Assembly (NCBI RefSeq): GCF_007559345.1
Contig: NZ_VMBH01000004.1
Location: 1 to 47,895, forward strand
Direction: 5' to 3'
DNA: 47,895 bases
Source: Cardinium endosymbiont of Dermatophagoides farinae
GTDB lineage: Bacteria; Bacteroidota; Bacteroidia; Cytophagales; Amoebophilaceae
Part shown: positions 11,041 to 19,013 of the stretch, piece after piece
Layout of the letters: the number at the start of each line of letters is the position of its first letter
Numbering within the stretch: position 1 is the stretch's first letter
The notes under the pieces: model-generated
The model's input: only the letters and a program-made list of their open reading frames with translations
Database searches by the model: none
Told to the model about the DNA's origin: nothing
Position numbers and translations under genes: made by a program

Positions 11041-11373
11041 TGACTACTAATTTGACTACTAAACAAATAAAATTGATGAACTGGTTTCTTGTTGTTAATG
11101 CTAATATTAATCAAATTTATAATTTGACTATCAGGTATATACTGCAAATTAGATTCATATAATTTTTGTATTACATAACTGCTTCTAGTCAGGAAATCAA
11201 TATACTAGTTTGACTACTAAATGGACTACTAAATAGACTACCAATAGTATATATGTGACTACCAAATAGACTGCTATTAGACTACTAATAGTATATATGT
11301 GACTACCAAATAGACTGCTATTAGACTACTAATAGGACTACCAAATAGACTACTAATAGGACTACCAAATAGA
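11041..11373. repeat. GACTAC iteron array upstream of parA (first copy)
   Basis: Twelve GACTAC cores, mostly within GACTACYAAATAG or GACTACTAATAG units, plus two GACTGC variants, all in direct orientation. Two isolated cores lie at 11042 and 11054, and ten are packed into 11212-11373. Inside the array a 44-bp unit beginning AGTATATATGTG is perfectly duplicated at 11246-11289 and 11290-11333. Tandem direct repeats upstream of parA are typical of a partition centromere or of replication iterons. Which of the two applies here is inferred. Confidence 0.75.
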
Positions 11374-11456
11374 TAAAAGTTATTAGGAATAAAAGGTATT
11401 AGACTTATGTAAGTATTTTATCTTTTAAATATTTTCAAGTTCTTGTGAAATTCCTT

Positions 11457-11702
11457 TTAACTTAACGTTTTTTTGACCGCACTTAAATGACTTTTATATC
11501 TGACTATCTCCTTCATATTTTTTTCTGTAGGCTCTATGATTAGTAATCGTTCTCTAATATTAACAGTCACTATTTCGTCTATTTCAAATCCTATCCTTTT
11601 TATCCATTTTCCCTCCAAACGAATAGTTGGAACGTCTTTACCAGACCGGTATAATTTTTGAATCTTTATTCGACGGACTATTTTATCAATAAATATGGAC
11701 AC
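11457..11702 (-). CDS. SymE-like toxin (AbrB-fold, type I toxin family)
   Basis: This 81-residue protein matches the SymE pattern: an N-terminal RRIKIQKLYR strand, then VPTIRLEGKWIKRIGFEI, then VTVNIRERLLIIEP. The family is known from E. coli SymE, an SOS-induced protein controlled by an antisense RNA (SymR) and affecting RNA and nucleoid state. No antisense RNA promoter could be fixed here. The gene is divergent from an XRE regulator at 11861, with two dyads in the shared intergenic space, so transcriptional control by that protein is plausible. It may act as a plasmid-stabilising toxin. The duplicate at 43002-43247 is identical. Confidence 0.72.
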   Translation of the reverse strand: MSIFIDKIVRRIKIQKLYRSGKDVPTIRLEGKWIKRIGFEIDEIVTVNIRERLLIIEPTEKNMKEIVRYKSHLSAVKKTLS

Positions 11703-11730
11703 GATTTTGGTTTTACTGGAATAGTGTAAA

Positions 11731-11782
11731 TACTACATAATTGTAGTAAAATTAATAAATATGTATGTACTATACAATAGTA
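11731..11782. promoter_or_regulatory. Two related dyads between symE-like and xre genes (first copy)
   Basis: TACTACA-TAAT-TGTAGTA at 11731-11748 and TACTAT-ACA-ATAGTA at 11768-11782 share the TACTA half-site. They sit in the divergent intergenic region and are good candidates for operators of the XRE protein. Confidence 0.5.
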
Positions 11783-11860
11783 TCCTGTTTTTATCAAGTA
11801 TTTTTTTGTGTGTATATTTATTGGCTGCATAATTAATAATCTATTAAGTCCCATAAAAAA

Positions 11861-12190
11861 ATGAGTTTTGGAGAGCGATTAACCTTAGTTAGAAAAAGAA
11901 AAAAGTTGTCTCAATCAGATTTAGGCAAAAAAACAGGTATTAATGGGGATGCTTATGGTAGATATGAGCGTGGTGAGGTAAGGCCTACTATAGAGATGGC
12001 TGTTAAAATAGCACAAGCTCTTGAAGTGTCTTTGGACTATTTGACAGGAATTTCAGATATTGAATTAGATAAAGATATGATGGTTAGGATGCAGGAGATA
12101 TCTAAACTAGATGATAAGGATAAGCATCACCTTTTTATGACCTTAGACGCACTGATACGAGATTTTAAAAATAAGAAGGAGTATAGCTAA
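11861..12190 (+). CDS. XRE-family transcriptional regulator
   Basis: A 109-residue DNA-binding protein. The Cro/CI helix-turn-helix spans about residues 6-62: ERLTLVRKRKKLSQSDLGKK, then an IN..AYGRYERG recognition region, then PTIEMAVKIAQALEVSLDYL. A short helical tail follows (KLDDKDKHHLFMTLDALIRD), probably for dimerisation. It is divergent from the SymE-like gene, and two dyads lie between them, so autoregulation and control of the toxin gene are likely but inferred. The duplicate at 43405-43732 is frameshifted near 43524. Confidence 0.88.
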   Translation: MSFGERLTLVRKRKKLSQSDLGKKTGINGDAYGRYERGEVRPTIEMAVKIAQALEVSLDYLTGISDIELDKDMMVRMQEISKLDDKDKHHLFMTLDALIRDFKNKKEYS

Positions 12191-12365
12191 TAACTATTTT
12201 ATTTTCATTTTCAATAATTTATTTTTTTGTATACATACATTTTTTATGTTTTTAATTAAAATTTGTAGTAAAAATAATTTTGTACTAGTAGACTCGAATC
12301 ATCAGAAAATTACGGTTTTGATTTTAGGCTCAAGGGATTTGATTAATCTAGGGTATTAAGGGTAA
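12191..12365. other. Gene-free spacer after xre
   Basis: AT-rich sequence in which no gene or clear terminator was seen. Confidence 0.4.
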
Positions 12366-12570
12366 CTACTCACATTCTGATCCTAACGTAGGTAGGTGGG
12401 CTAATGGTTTATCATTTATTTTGAGTACTTTGCGCTTAATAGAATCGATAGACGTTTCTATATAGACTGTATTCCATAGTGTGATAGCAGCTGTGAGTAG
12501 CGTTAGTCCACTGAAATGGTAGATCTGATTTTACATTCCTCTATCTCTGATATAACCTATGTTTGTACAG
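12366..12570 (-). pseudogene. Relic of a Tn3-family transposase C-terminus (first copy)
   Basis: Minus-strand translation gives GYIRDRGM-stop-NQIYHFSGLTLL, then TAAITLWNTVYIETSIDSIK and a tail ending LAHLPTLGSE. This aligns with the end of the transposase at 27290-30095 (GEIRDRNLENQSYRASGLTLL, TAAITLWNTVYIERAVDSLK). It has an in-frame stop and no upstream part. It differs enough from that transposase to be an older, independent insertion. A copy is at 43907-44110. Confidence 0.8.
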
Positions 12571-12765
12571 TTTGATGATGTATTTTATAAGGGTTTAGAT
12601 GATTCCGACAAGCCTAGTTTTGGTTTGATAATTTTTTGATACAAAGTTCACATATAATAGTTGTTATTGATATACATAAAATTGCAACAAGCGTAAGGTT
12701 AAACCTTAACTATTACACATAATCTTTTAGAAAGATTCTTCATCTCTCTACTATATAATATTACC
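12571..12765. other. Gene-free spacer with a 15-bp palindrome
   Basis: A perfect dyad TAAGGTT-A-AACCTTA lies at 12694-12708. No gene was recognised. A short plus-strand open stretch near 12571-12640 resembles nothing I know. Confidence 0.4.
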
Positions 12766-13199
12766 TTATCTCTTCTCTGATCCTTGATAAACATCAGTAC
12801 CAAAATTTAACCATTTTCCTGTTTTTAAAAAGGCTGGTACAACATGGATATCTTTCAAGTCTTGAACATCAAAAAATTGATAGGTTTTAACCAGACCATC
12901 TTGATCTAACCAATTTTTAGGAAGCTCATCTACAACTATTTCTGCAGTAAAGTAGACTTCTATCTTATGTACATTACATTTTTTATCAAAAAATTCTGCA
13001 ACATAGACAATCTGGTTTGGTTTAACATCAATTCCAGTTCCTTCCTTTACTTCTCTTACCATAATTCTGGAAGCATTTCACTTGGGTTTAAGTGCCCACC
13101 AGGTGTATACCAAAGCCTATAATCATTGCTCACAAGTAACAATTTCCTATTTTTTACTATTAGCGCTCTAGCTGTTACTTGTACAGTGTAATCTTTCAT
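12766..13199 (-). pseudogene. Nudix hydrolase gene with a -1 frameshift inside the Nudix box
   Basis: From the ATG complementary to 13197-13199 the frame reads MKDYTVQVTARALIVKNRK, then YTPGGHLNPSEMLPELW and stops. The next frame continues as MVREVKEGTGIDVKP to the stop at 12766. Adding one base at about 13063 joins them into a 144-residue protein with correct Nudix spacing, G-x5-E-x7-REV-x-E. The usual second Glu of the EE pair is Gly (REVKEGTG), so activity is doubtful even if the frame were restored. Both copies in the window share the shift (the other is at 44305-44736), so it is not simply an end error. The family hydrolyses nucleoside diphosphates linked to other groups. Confidence 0.75.
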
Positions 13200-13335
13200 T
13201 TTGTTATGCTTGTTTATATAATTTTAATGCTAAGCACCTATTAGATCCATTATGTGATAAATCATATTTGGGAATTATGTTCATCTATTTATAATAAATA
13301 AACCATGCGTTATGATTTGTATGATTCACTTATAG
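13200..13335. other. Spacer between two Nudix genes
   Basis: A short AT-rich gap in which nothing distinctive was seen. Confidence 0.4.
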
Positions 13336-14085
13336 TTACATTACAGATTTTAATTTCACCAGGAATGCATCTCGTTTTAATGCATCGTAGAAAAACTTTC
13401 TTATCGTAAACGTATACGCATTACCGTCTATATCTTTTAATACACAAAGATTATGTTCGACTTTGCATAAACTATCACATGAAACCCATTTAAAGTCATC
13501 TTTCTCCCTATAAGTATCCTTATTTTGATGATTGACTGCCTTACATAATACATCAGCAGGATAAAAATCATTTACTTTCAGTAAGATATATACTTCTTCT
13601 CTAATACACCCATCCTTTTTCTTATGCTCACTATAACAAACCACACCATTATTCAATAAATCATTTGGGTCTAACTGATATATACCTTCACTTTCCTCCT
13701 TTGATTCGCGAATAGCAGCTTCTAAAAAACTTTCACCTGTTTCCACACTTCCACCTAATTCACACCATGTTTCCCCATCACATTTTCCTACTCGTTCTCT
13801 ACCTAGTAAGACAAAACTTTCTTGTTTATCATTAGTATAGCAAAGTAAAACACCAACACTGGCCTTTATATTTTGTTCTAATCTTCTTTCAAGTATAGTT
13901 TTGCTGTCATAACTACACACTGTTGAGCCATATTCCAATTGTACTTGACTAGGCATCGGGTTTTTATTAGGCAACATGCCAGTCCTATGCGCCATGTAGC
14001 TACAAGCAACAGGACATAGATAAAAAAGTATACATAAACGAAACATAGCAAATAGGATTTTTCTTCTAATCTGATTACTATCCAT
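13336..14085 (-). CDS. Nudix hydrolase with N-terminal membrane anchor or signal peptide
   Basis: A 249-residue protein. Residues 8-30 are hydrophobic after RRK (ILFAMFRLCILFYLCPVACS), suggesting a signal anchor or an atypical lipoprotein signal. The Nudix domain follows from about 73 to 245, with the Nudix box starting at GG111-112 (SVETGESFLEAAIRESKEES), keeping G-x5-E-x7-RE-x-x-EE and thus the metal-binding glutamates. An extracytoplasmic or membrane-tethered Nudix enzyme is unusual. Its substrate is unknown. It is divergent from the symporter fusion gene, 148 bases away, and follows a decayed Nudix gene. The duplicate at 44874-45619 carries end-of-contig indels. Confidence 0.85.
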   Translation of the reverse strand: MDSNQIRRKILFAMFRLCILFYLCPVACSYMAHRTGMLPNKNPMPSQVQLEYGSTVCSYDSKTILERRLEQNIKASVGVLLCYTNDKQESFVLLGRERVGKCDGETWCELGGSVETGESFLEAAIRESKEESEGIYQLDPNDLLNNGVVCYSEHKKKDGCIREEVYILLKVNDFYPADVLCKAVNHQNKDTYREKDDFKWVSCDSLCKVEHNLCVLKDIDGNAYTFTIRKFFYDALKRDAFLVKLKSVM

Positions 14086-14233
14086 TATATAGTATATGTA
14101 TATGTATGCACATATATTATAACACTTAATACAAAAATTAAATGAATATTATATGCCATTACCATTCAGGATGGAAGTATTCAATAAATTTTATTATAGT
14201 GTTTTGCTAGAAACGTGAAAATATAGATAAGCC
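14086..14233. promoter_or_regulatory. Divergent intergenic region between Nudix and symporter-HD genes
   Basis: This 148-base AT-rich gap separates two divergent starts, so it must hold both promoters. A TATATGTATATGTATGCACATATA stretch near 14091-14116 forms overlapping partial dyads. Exact promoter elements could not be fixed. Confidence 0.3.
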
Positions 14234-17200
14234 ATGGATATAGACCTATTGATTATAATAGTATTCTTAGTAACTACACTGGCAATAGGATTATACTGTA
14301 GTAGATCAGTTACTACATTTAGAGACTATGCAGTAGGCAGTAGAAATATGTCTACTTGGGTGGTTACTATTTCTTTAATAGCTACCATATATGGAGGGAA
14401 TTTTTTACATACCCAACTGACTGGTTATTACTATCAAGGCTTATATATGTTACTACTAAGTTTAGGTAGTCCACTTAGGTTTTATTTAGCCTCTCGGTTT
14501 ATTATTGTTAGAATGAAAGAGTGGCTAGGAGATTTTTCCATTGCTGAATCTATGGGTAGGCTATGTGGAAGATCCGTTCGAATACTTACGGCCATCTTTG
14601 GTATTATAGTAACGATAGCTAAGGTTTCTGCTCAGTTTAAGATTAGTTTAATTATTATTGAATCTATTACTTCTTGTAATGCACCAGCATATGCTAATTA
14701 TTACACAGTCATTTTAGGACTACTCGTTACAGCTTACACTATTTTAGGTGGGGCTAGGTCTGTAGCACTAACAGATGTTTATCAATTTTGTTTCTTCAGT
14801 ATTTGTTTGCCTATTTTAACGTTTACTTTTTTATACAATGCTCAAAATACATGGATTAATTGGCAAAAATTTGTCAATATGTCACAGTTTAATTTATCTC
14901 AAATAGCTACTTGGGATCTCTCTCCTACATGGGATAATTCTTTAGTTCATTTATTTGCTTATTTCATTTGGCATTCCATATTTACTTTTGATCCAGCTCA
15001 AATCCAGCGTTTTTATATGTCTTCTTCTATTCAACAAGCCACCAAAGTATTTTTTAAAAGTGGTACAATTCGGATCATTTTTTCGCTACTATTTTTAGTT
15101 GTTATTGCTGCTTTATATACAAGTGGCAATAGTGTTCCACCTAAACAAAAAATACTAGACTATATTATTCAGCTTAATCATTTTCCTGGAATCAAAGGAT
15201 TGCTTATAACAGCTATTATTGCTTTATGTATTTCTACTGTTGACTCTTATTTGCATACAGGTTCTGTGTTATTTGCTAATGATATATGGCCTTTCATAAC
15301 CTGTTCTAGAGAACGAACCGATAAATATTCTCTAAGAGTTGTACGAATATCCTCTGGTTTAATAGGTATAGCTACTATTCTGATCACATTACACATGAGC
15401 AATATTAGACAATTTTTAAATAAAGTATTTTATTTCTATACTCCTTCGGTTACAGTTCCAATGATTATGGCTTGTTTTGGATTTAGACCCCGTTCGGCTG
15501 CTGTCTTATGGTCGATGGGCATCAACACAGCTATGACGGTTTATCATATCTTTATAAAAGGGCAAGCTATAAGAGAACGTGATGTATTTCTATCCCTTAT
15601 ATATGGTGCGTTCATTTTATTGATCTTTCATTACCTCTTACCTAAAAAGCCAAATACAGGATGGGTGGGTATTCCAGATGATAGTCCAGTAAAGCTACAA
15701 AACCAAGAAACCAAACGTTGGTGGTTAAGAAAGCTATATTATTTTCAATCAATTTTTACTACTTCTTATTGGAAGGATACATTTCCTAAAAACGCTACTA
15801 CTTTCATAGCGTCAGGCATTTATTTTATTATTTACAGCTCCATACTACTTTTCTATGTGAGGAAAGTATATATATTTTCCTACATTTACTGGTATATAGC
15901 TGTCATGGCTATAGGAACAATAGTAACCATCTATCCTACATTTCACGCTTATAAACAGGAAGGTAATCGTTTTTTGCATGGATTATGGCCTATATTGTTA
16001 TGTGTTGTCTTTTTTATTTCTGGCATCACCTATATGAAATTAAGCCATTTTTCACCTATGTCTTGCGCACTATTTATAGTAAATATAGGTCTAAGTAGTC
16101 TATTATTACCATATACTATAACAATAGTCATGCTATCTTTTGTATTATTGATATATAGATGGATACCGCCTCATTTAGACCTTGTAAGTTATAAAGAGTT
16201 GATAACTACAGAAACAATGATAGGATTAACCATTTTACTCAGTTGTTTAGTATATCGATATCTAAGGAATACAACTAACAGACAATTACAAACTATAGCG
16301 TTAACTAGAAGCTGTGATCAACAGTATGCGCTAGATTCTCTACATAATCAAGCCAACTGGAACCGATTAGACCCTACCTATAGTGGCAAAGTACTACAAG
16401 ATATGGCTGATGAGTTAAACCCATATGTAGTAAATCTACCTATACAGGAATTCCAGAAGAAGCTTTATATATTTAGCCAATCTCTGCTGAAAAGGGCTAA
16501 GGAAGAACGTACGTTTACCTTAGACTCAAAATCTATCCATAAAGTTGACATAGAGAAACTAATCCTAAAATCTTATGAAACGGTTAGGAAACTAGATATA
16601 CCAATACAGTTGCTTGTAACGAAAAAAACAAAAGAAAAATATTTATTAACTGCCCCCACTACTTTTGAAAGATTATTGACTATAAATTTTTTAAACCTAT
16701 GCCAGGGTAAATATATCATAGATCATGCCGTTTATTTAACTATTTCAGACACACTGTTATCTTACCCTTTTCCTGAACCTAATCAGGTATCTATACGTAG
16801 TACGCACGAGAAGCAGTTAAAAGCGCCCATATTATCTGCACTCGCTTTTTCTATATCTACAGATGCAGATAGACCCAATATATCACCTACTTACGTAGTT
16901 ACTGACGAACTTACTTCAGACTATTTACCTAAGACCATCCATAATCTGTATCAAGAAGAAAGTAGACAAATGGTACAAGCGCATGGAGGATATATAGAAA
17001 CCATAGAAACAGAAACGGGTTTAACCTGCCTCTATATATTACCTATTGATGGTAAAAAAGTTATGCAGTTTAAACGATATCATACCGATGACTTATCTAA
17101 TAAGGTAGCAGAGACTGATGAAAGTTTAGCTCAAGAAAAAGAACTCATTCGTTTACTTGTAAGCAACACAACTTTAACGGAGCAAAAGGTAAAAAAAACC

Positions 17201-17701
17201 ATTCACTTTATTAAGCAAGCACATGGCAATACTATACGTAAGTCTGGCGATCCTTATTATACCCATCCTATGGGGGTAACTAAGATTGTATTAGAAGCTA
17301 CCAAGAATGCTGATACCATTTTGGCTGCTCTATTGCATGATGTAGTAGAGGATACAACCGTTACATTAGAGCAAATAGAACTACTATATGGAGTGGAAGT
17401 GGCTTATATAGTAGATATGGTTACGCATTATAATACTTATGGGTTGCGATGGAAATTAGATAAGTCTGATAATCAAATTATATTAAATAAGTGCAAGGAC
17501 ATTCGTGTCGTTCAGATTAAACTTGCTGATAGACTGCATAATCTAAGAACTATAACTGCAAGAAAACTAGAAGACCAAAAAAGAATAGCAAAAGATACTG
17601 TGGAGTTTTACATTCCATGGTCTAAAAAAAATAATGTTTTAACCTGGGTATCAGAAATGGAAAATATATGTGAGCAGATTTTAAATGCTGGTTCTTCATG
17701 A
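14234..17701 (+). CDS. Sodium:solute symporter / degenerate kinase-like / RelA-SpoT-type HD fusion
   Basis: This 1155-residue multi-domain membrane protein begins (about 1-465) as an SSS/SLC5 sodium:solute symporter, with helices, a GGARSVALTDVYQF segment at 172-185 and the sodium-site-like CISTVDSYLHTGS at 332-344. Further membrane spans lie at about 522-545, 552-568, 583-600, 608-645 and 660-675. Residues 690-945 resemble a sensor-kinase C-terminus; the last part reads RQMVQAHGGYIETIETETG, like the end of an ATPase domain, but the clear N and G boxes and the phospho-accepting His are missing. Residues 985-1130 are a RelA/SpoT HD domain: YTHP (H1011), LLHDVVEDTT (H1035, D1036) and IKLADRLHNLRT (D1099). 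The synthetase domain is absent. A transport-coupled (p)ppGpp hydrolase is inferred. SLC5 domains joined to kinases are known (CbrA), but I know of no such HD fusion. Confidence 0.88.
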   Translation: MDIDLLIIIVFLVTTLAIGLYCSRSVTTFRDYAVGSRNMSTWVVTISLIATIYGGNFLHTQLTGYYYQGLYMLLLSLGSPLRFYLASRFIIVRMKEWLGDFSIAESMGRLCGRSVRILTAIFGIIVTIAKVSAQFKISLIIIESITSCNAPAYANYYTVILGLLVTAYTILGGARSVALTDVYQFCFFSICLPILTFTFLYNAQNTWINWQKFVNMSQFNLSQIATWDLSPTWDNSLVHLFAYFIWHSIFTFDPAQIQRFYMSSSIQQATKVFFKSGTIRIIFSLLFLVVIAALYTSGNSVPPKQKILDYIIQLNHFPGIKGLLITAIIALCISTVDSYLHTGSVLFANDIWPFITCSRERTDKYSLRVVRISSGLIGIATILITLHMSNIRQFLNKVFYFYTPSVTVPMIMACFGFRPRSAAVLWSMGINTAMTVYHIFIKGQAIRERDVFLSLIYGAFILLIFHYLLPKKPNTGWVGIPDDSPVKLQNQETKRWWLRKLYYFQSIFTTSYWKDTFPKNATTFIASGIYFIIYSSILLFYVRKVYIFSYIYWYIAVMAIGTIVTIYPTFHAYKQEGNRFLHGLWPILLCVVFFISGITYMKLSHFSPMSCALFIVNIGLSSLLLPYTITIVMLSFVLLIYRWIPPHLDLVSYKELITTETMIGLTILLSCLVYRYLRNTTNRQLQTIALTRSCDQQYALDSLHNQANWNRLDPTYSGKVLQDMADELNPYVVNLPIQEFQKKLYIFSQSLLKRAKEERTFTLDSKSIHKVDIEKLILKSYETVRKLDIPIQLLVTKKTKEKYLLTAPTTFERLLTINFLNLCQGKYIIDHAVYLTISDTLLSYPFPEPNQVSIRSTHEKQLKAPILSALAFSISTDADRPNISPTYVVTDELTSDYLPKTIHNLYQEESRQMVQAHGGYIETIETETGLTCLYILPIDGKKVMQFKRYHTDDLSNKVAETDESLAQEKELIRLLVSNTTLTEQKVKKTIHFIKQAHGNTIRKSGDPYYTHPMGVTKIVLEATKNADTILAALLHDVVEDTTVTLEQIELLYGVEVAYIVDMVTHYNTYGLRWKLDKSDNQIILNKCKDIRVVQIKLADRLHNLRTITARKLEDQKRIAKDTVEFYIPWSKKNNVLTWVSEMENICEQILNAGSS

Positions 17702-18119
17702 TGTTGAACGATTGGTGGTCTTTTGAAAATATTGCGTTCTCTTCAAAAGACCAAACTGAGTATGCATTCACGAGAGTGGTTAAAAGGTCTTTTTAACTTA
17801 CTGTCTTCTTGATAAGAAAGTCAGCAAAAAAATCAAGAGCTGTTCAAAAATCGACGGAAAGCACAACTTAGAGCTGGAAAAACAGAACTTGCCCGCTTCT
17901 CGGGCTTCGAATCCGTTTAATTAGGGCTATTTTTCTGTTTCAACTATAAGGGATGCTTTCTGATCGCAACTTTTTGCACAGGTCGCTTTTGTTTAAATTG
18001 GCCACTCTGCTGAACAGATACCAAACTGATGGTTATAAATCAAAAATATAGTATATATAAGATTAAATATTGACTACTCTTTTTTTAAAGAGCAAGAGCC
18101 AACGTGCTCGACTAAATGA
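17702..18119. other. Gene-free region after the symporter fusion, several hairpins
   Basis: No gene is seen. It holds three stem-loops: 12-bp arms TGGTCTTTTGAA at 17716-17727/17742-17753, GTTAAAA/TTTTAAC at 17779-17797, and GCCCG/CGGGC at 17891-17905. The stretch 17860-17960 is less AT-rich than its surroundings and could be the remnant of an insertion sequence, but no transposase is present. Confidence 0.45.
17716..17797 (+). terminator. Tandem hairpins, probable terminator of the symporter fusion gene
   Basis: The first hairpin (12-bp perfect arms, 14-nt loop) begins 15 bases after the stop codon. The second (7-bp arms, 5-nt loop) follows 25 bases later, with T-rich right arms. Confidence 0.55.
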
Positions 18120-18712
18120 CTATTTTTGATTTAGCTTATCTATTGCTTCTTGTACTTTAGACCAAGAGAATCCTTTGTAGCCTGCTGAGAATCCCGTAGC
18201 ACCAAGAAATTTTGCTCTCATAATTTGGTTTCCATCATCATCTACTAGTATAACACGCTTGATATCTTTTACATTAGTTAACTCCATAGCTTGTTGTATA
18301 TGTCTTTCTTTATTACCACCCCCTCTTACTTTCGGATTACAGAACGCCATTATAGGTATATCTTTTATCTGATCTTCATTTAGTCCTATTTTTTTAGTAA
18401 TGGTTTACCATACATGTCGCTAAGAGTAGTAATGGCAATTTTATTACCAATTTTTGATAAATTATCTATTAAATTTTTTAGCTCTTCATGATCAATCAAA
18501 TTACCATTTTTATCAAGAATAGTACCATCAACATCAAAACATACTAAAACTGGATCTTCTTTGAAATTTCCATCTTTATTTAAAGATTCTAATTTTATAC
18601 TGCTAGCAACTGGCTCTTCATTACTTTGGTCTTCTACTTCAGGAAACACATTGTACTTCCCCACCTCACTACAAGATGCAATAAGAGGTACAACAAATAA
18701 ATACTTTTTCAT
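18120..18712 (-). pseudogene. HAD-like phosphatase lipoprotein, single-base frameshift in an A7 run
   Basis: The first frame (18386-18712) starts with a lipoprotein signal MKKYLFVVPLIASC (Cys14) and has the HAD nucleophile motif CFDVDGTILD (D60, D62). The second frame (18120-18350) carries the late HAD motif RVILVDDDGNQIMRAKFLGA with its acidic pair. Adding one A to the seven-A run (complement of 18389-18395) joins them through KKIGLNEDQIKDIPIMAFCN into a 197-residue protein of normal HAD length. Either the run is miscounted, or the gene is inactive, or slippage on the A-run restores it. An envelope-anchored HAD phosphatase is expected if intact; its substrate is unknown. Confidence 0.75.
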
Positions 18713-18876
18713 GATATGATAATTTTTGATAAAAACATAAATATTCTAAGATCTACTCACGTAGAAACGAGATTATGCATTTTTCAAAAAAAATTATAAA
18801 AAAGCAAGTTAACTTATCCCGCATTGCAAATATAGGTCTTAAGATTACGGAATGAATGTATTACTCGTATTGGGTC

Positions 18877-18944
18877 TTTTGTTTTAAGTGTGTAAATATA
18901 TTTTAGGTTTTATATTTATTTACCCTCAAACACTTAAAACAAAA
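18877..18944. repeat. 15-bp perfect inverted repeat with AT-rich spacer
   Basis: Arms TTTTGTTTTAAGTGT (18877-18891) and its exact inverse (18930-18944) enclose 38 bases. The inner part also pairs partly (GTAAATATA with TATATTTATTTAC). It lies in a gene-free stretch (18713-19013) between two minus-strand lipoprotein genes. It may be a terminator for 19014-19779 or the ends of a lost miniature element. Confidence 0.6.
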
Positions 18945-19013
18945 AATTCCCATAAAGTTTCTTTTTTAGGTATAACCCATATCTTTGGATGGGGTCTGAG
19001 CAGAGAAACGATC

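Noticed and set aside
11212-11373. CRISPR-like array
   Set aside because: The repeats are 12-13 bases with almost no spacer diversity and no cas genes are near; iterons fit better.
17881-17950. tRNA-like TTCGAATCC segment with a GC hairpin
   Set aside because: The T-arm stem does not pair well and no acceptor stem or anticodon arm can be drawn at the right distances.
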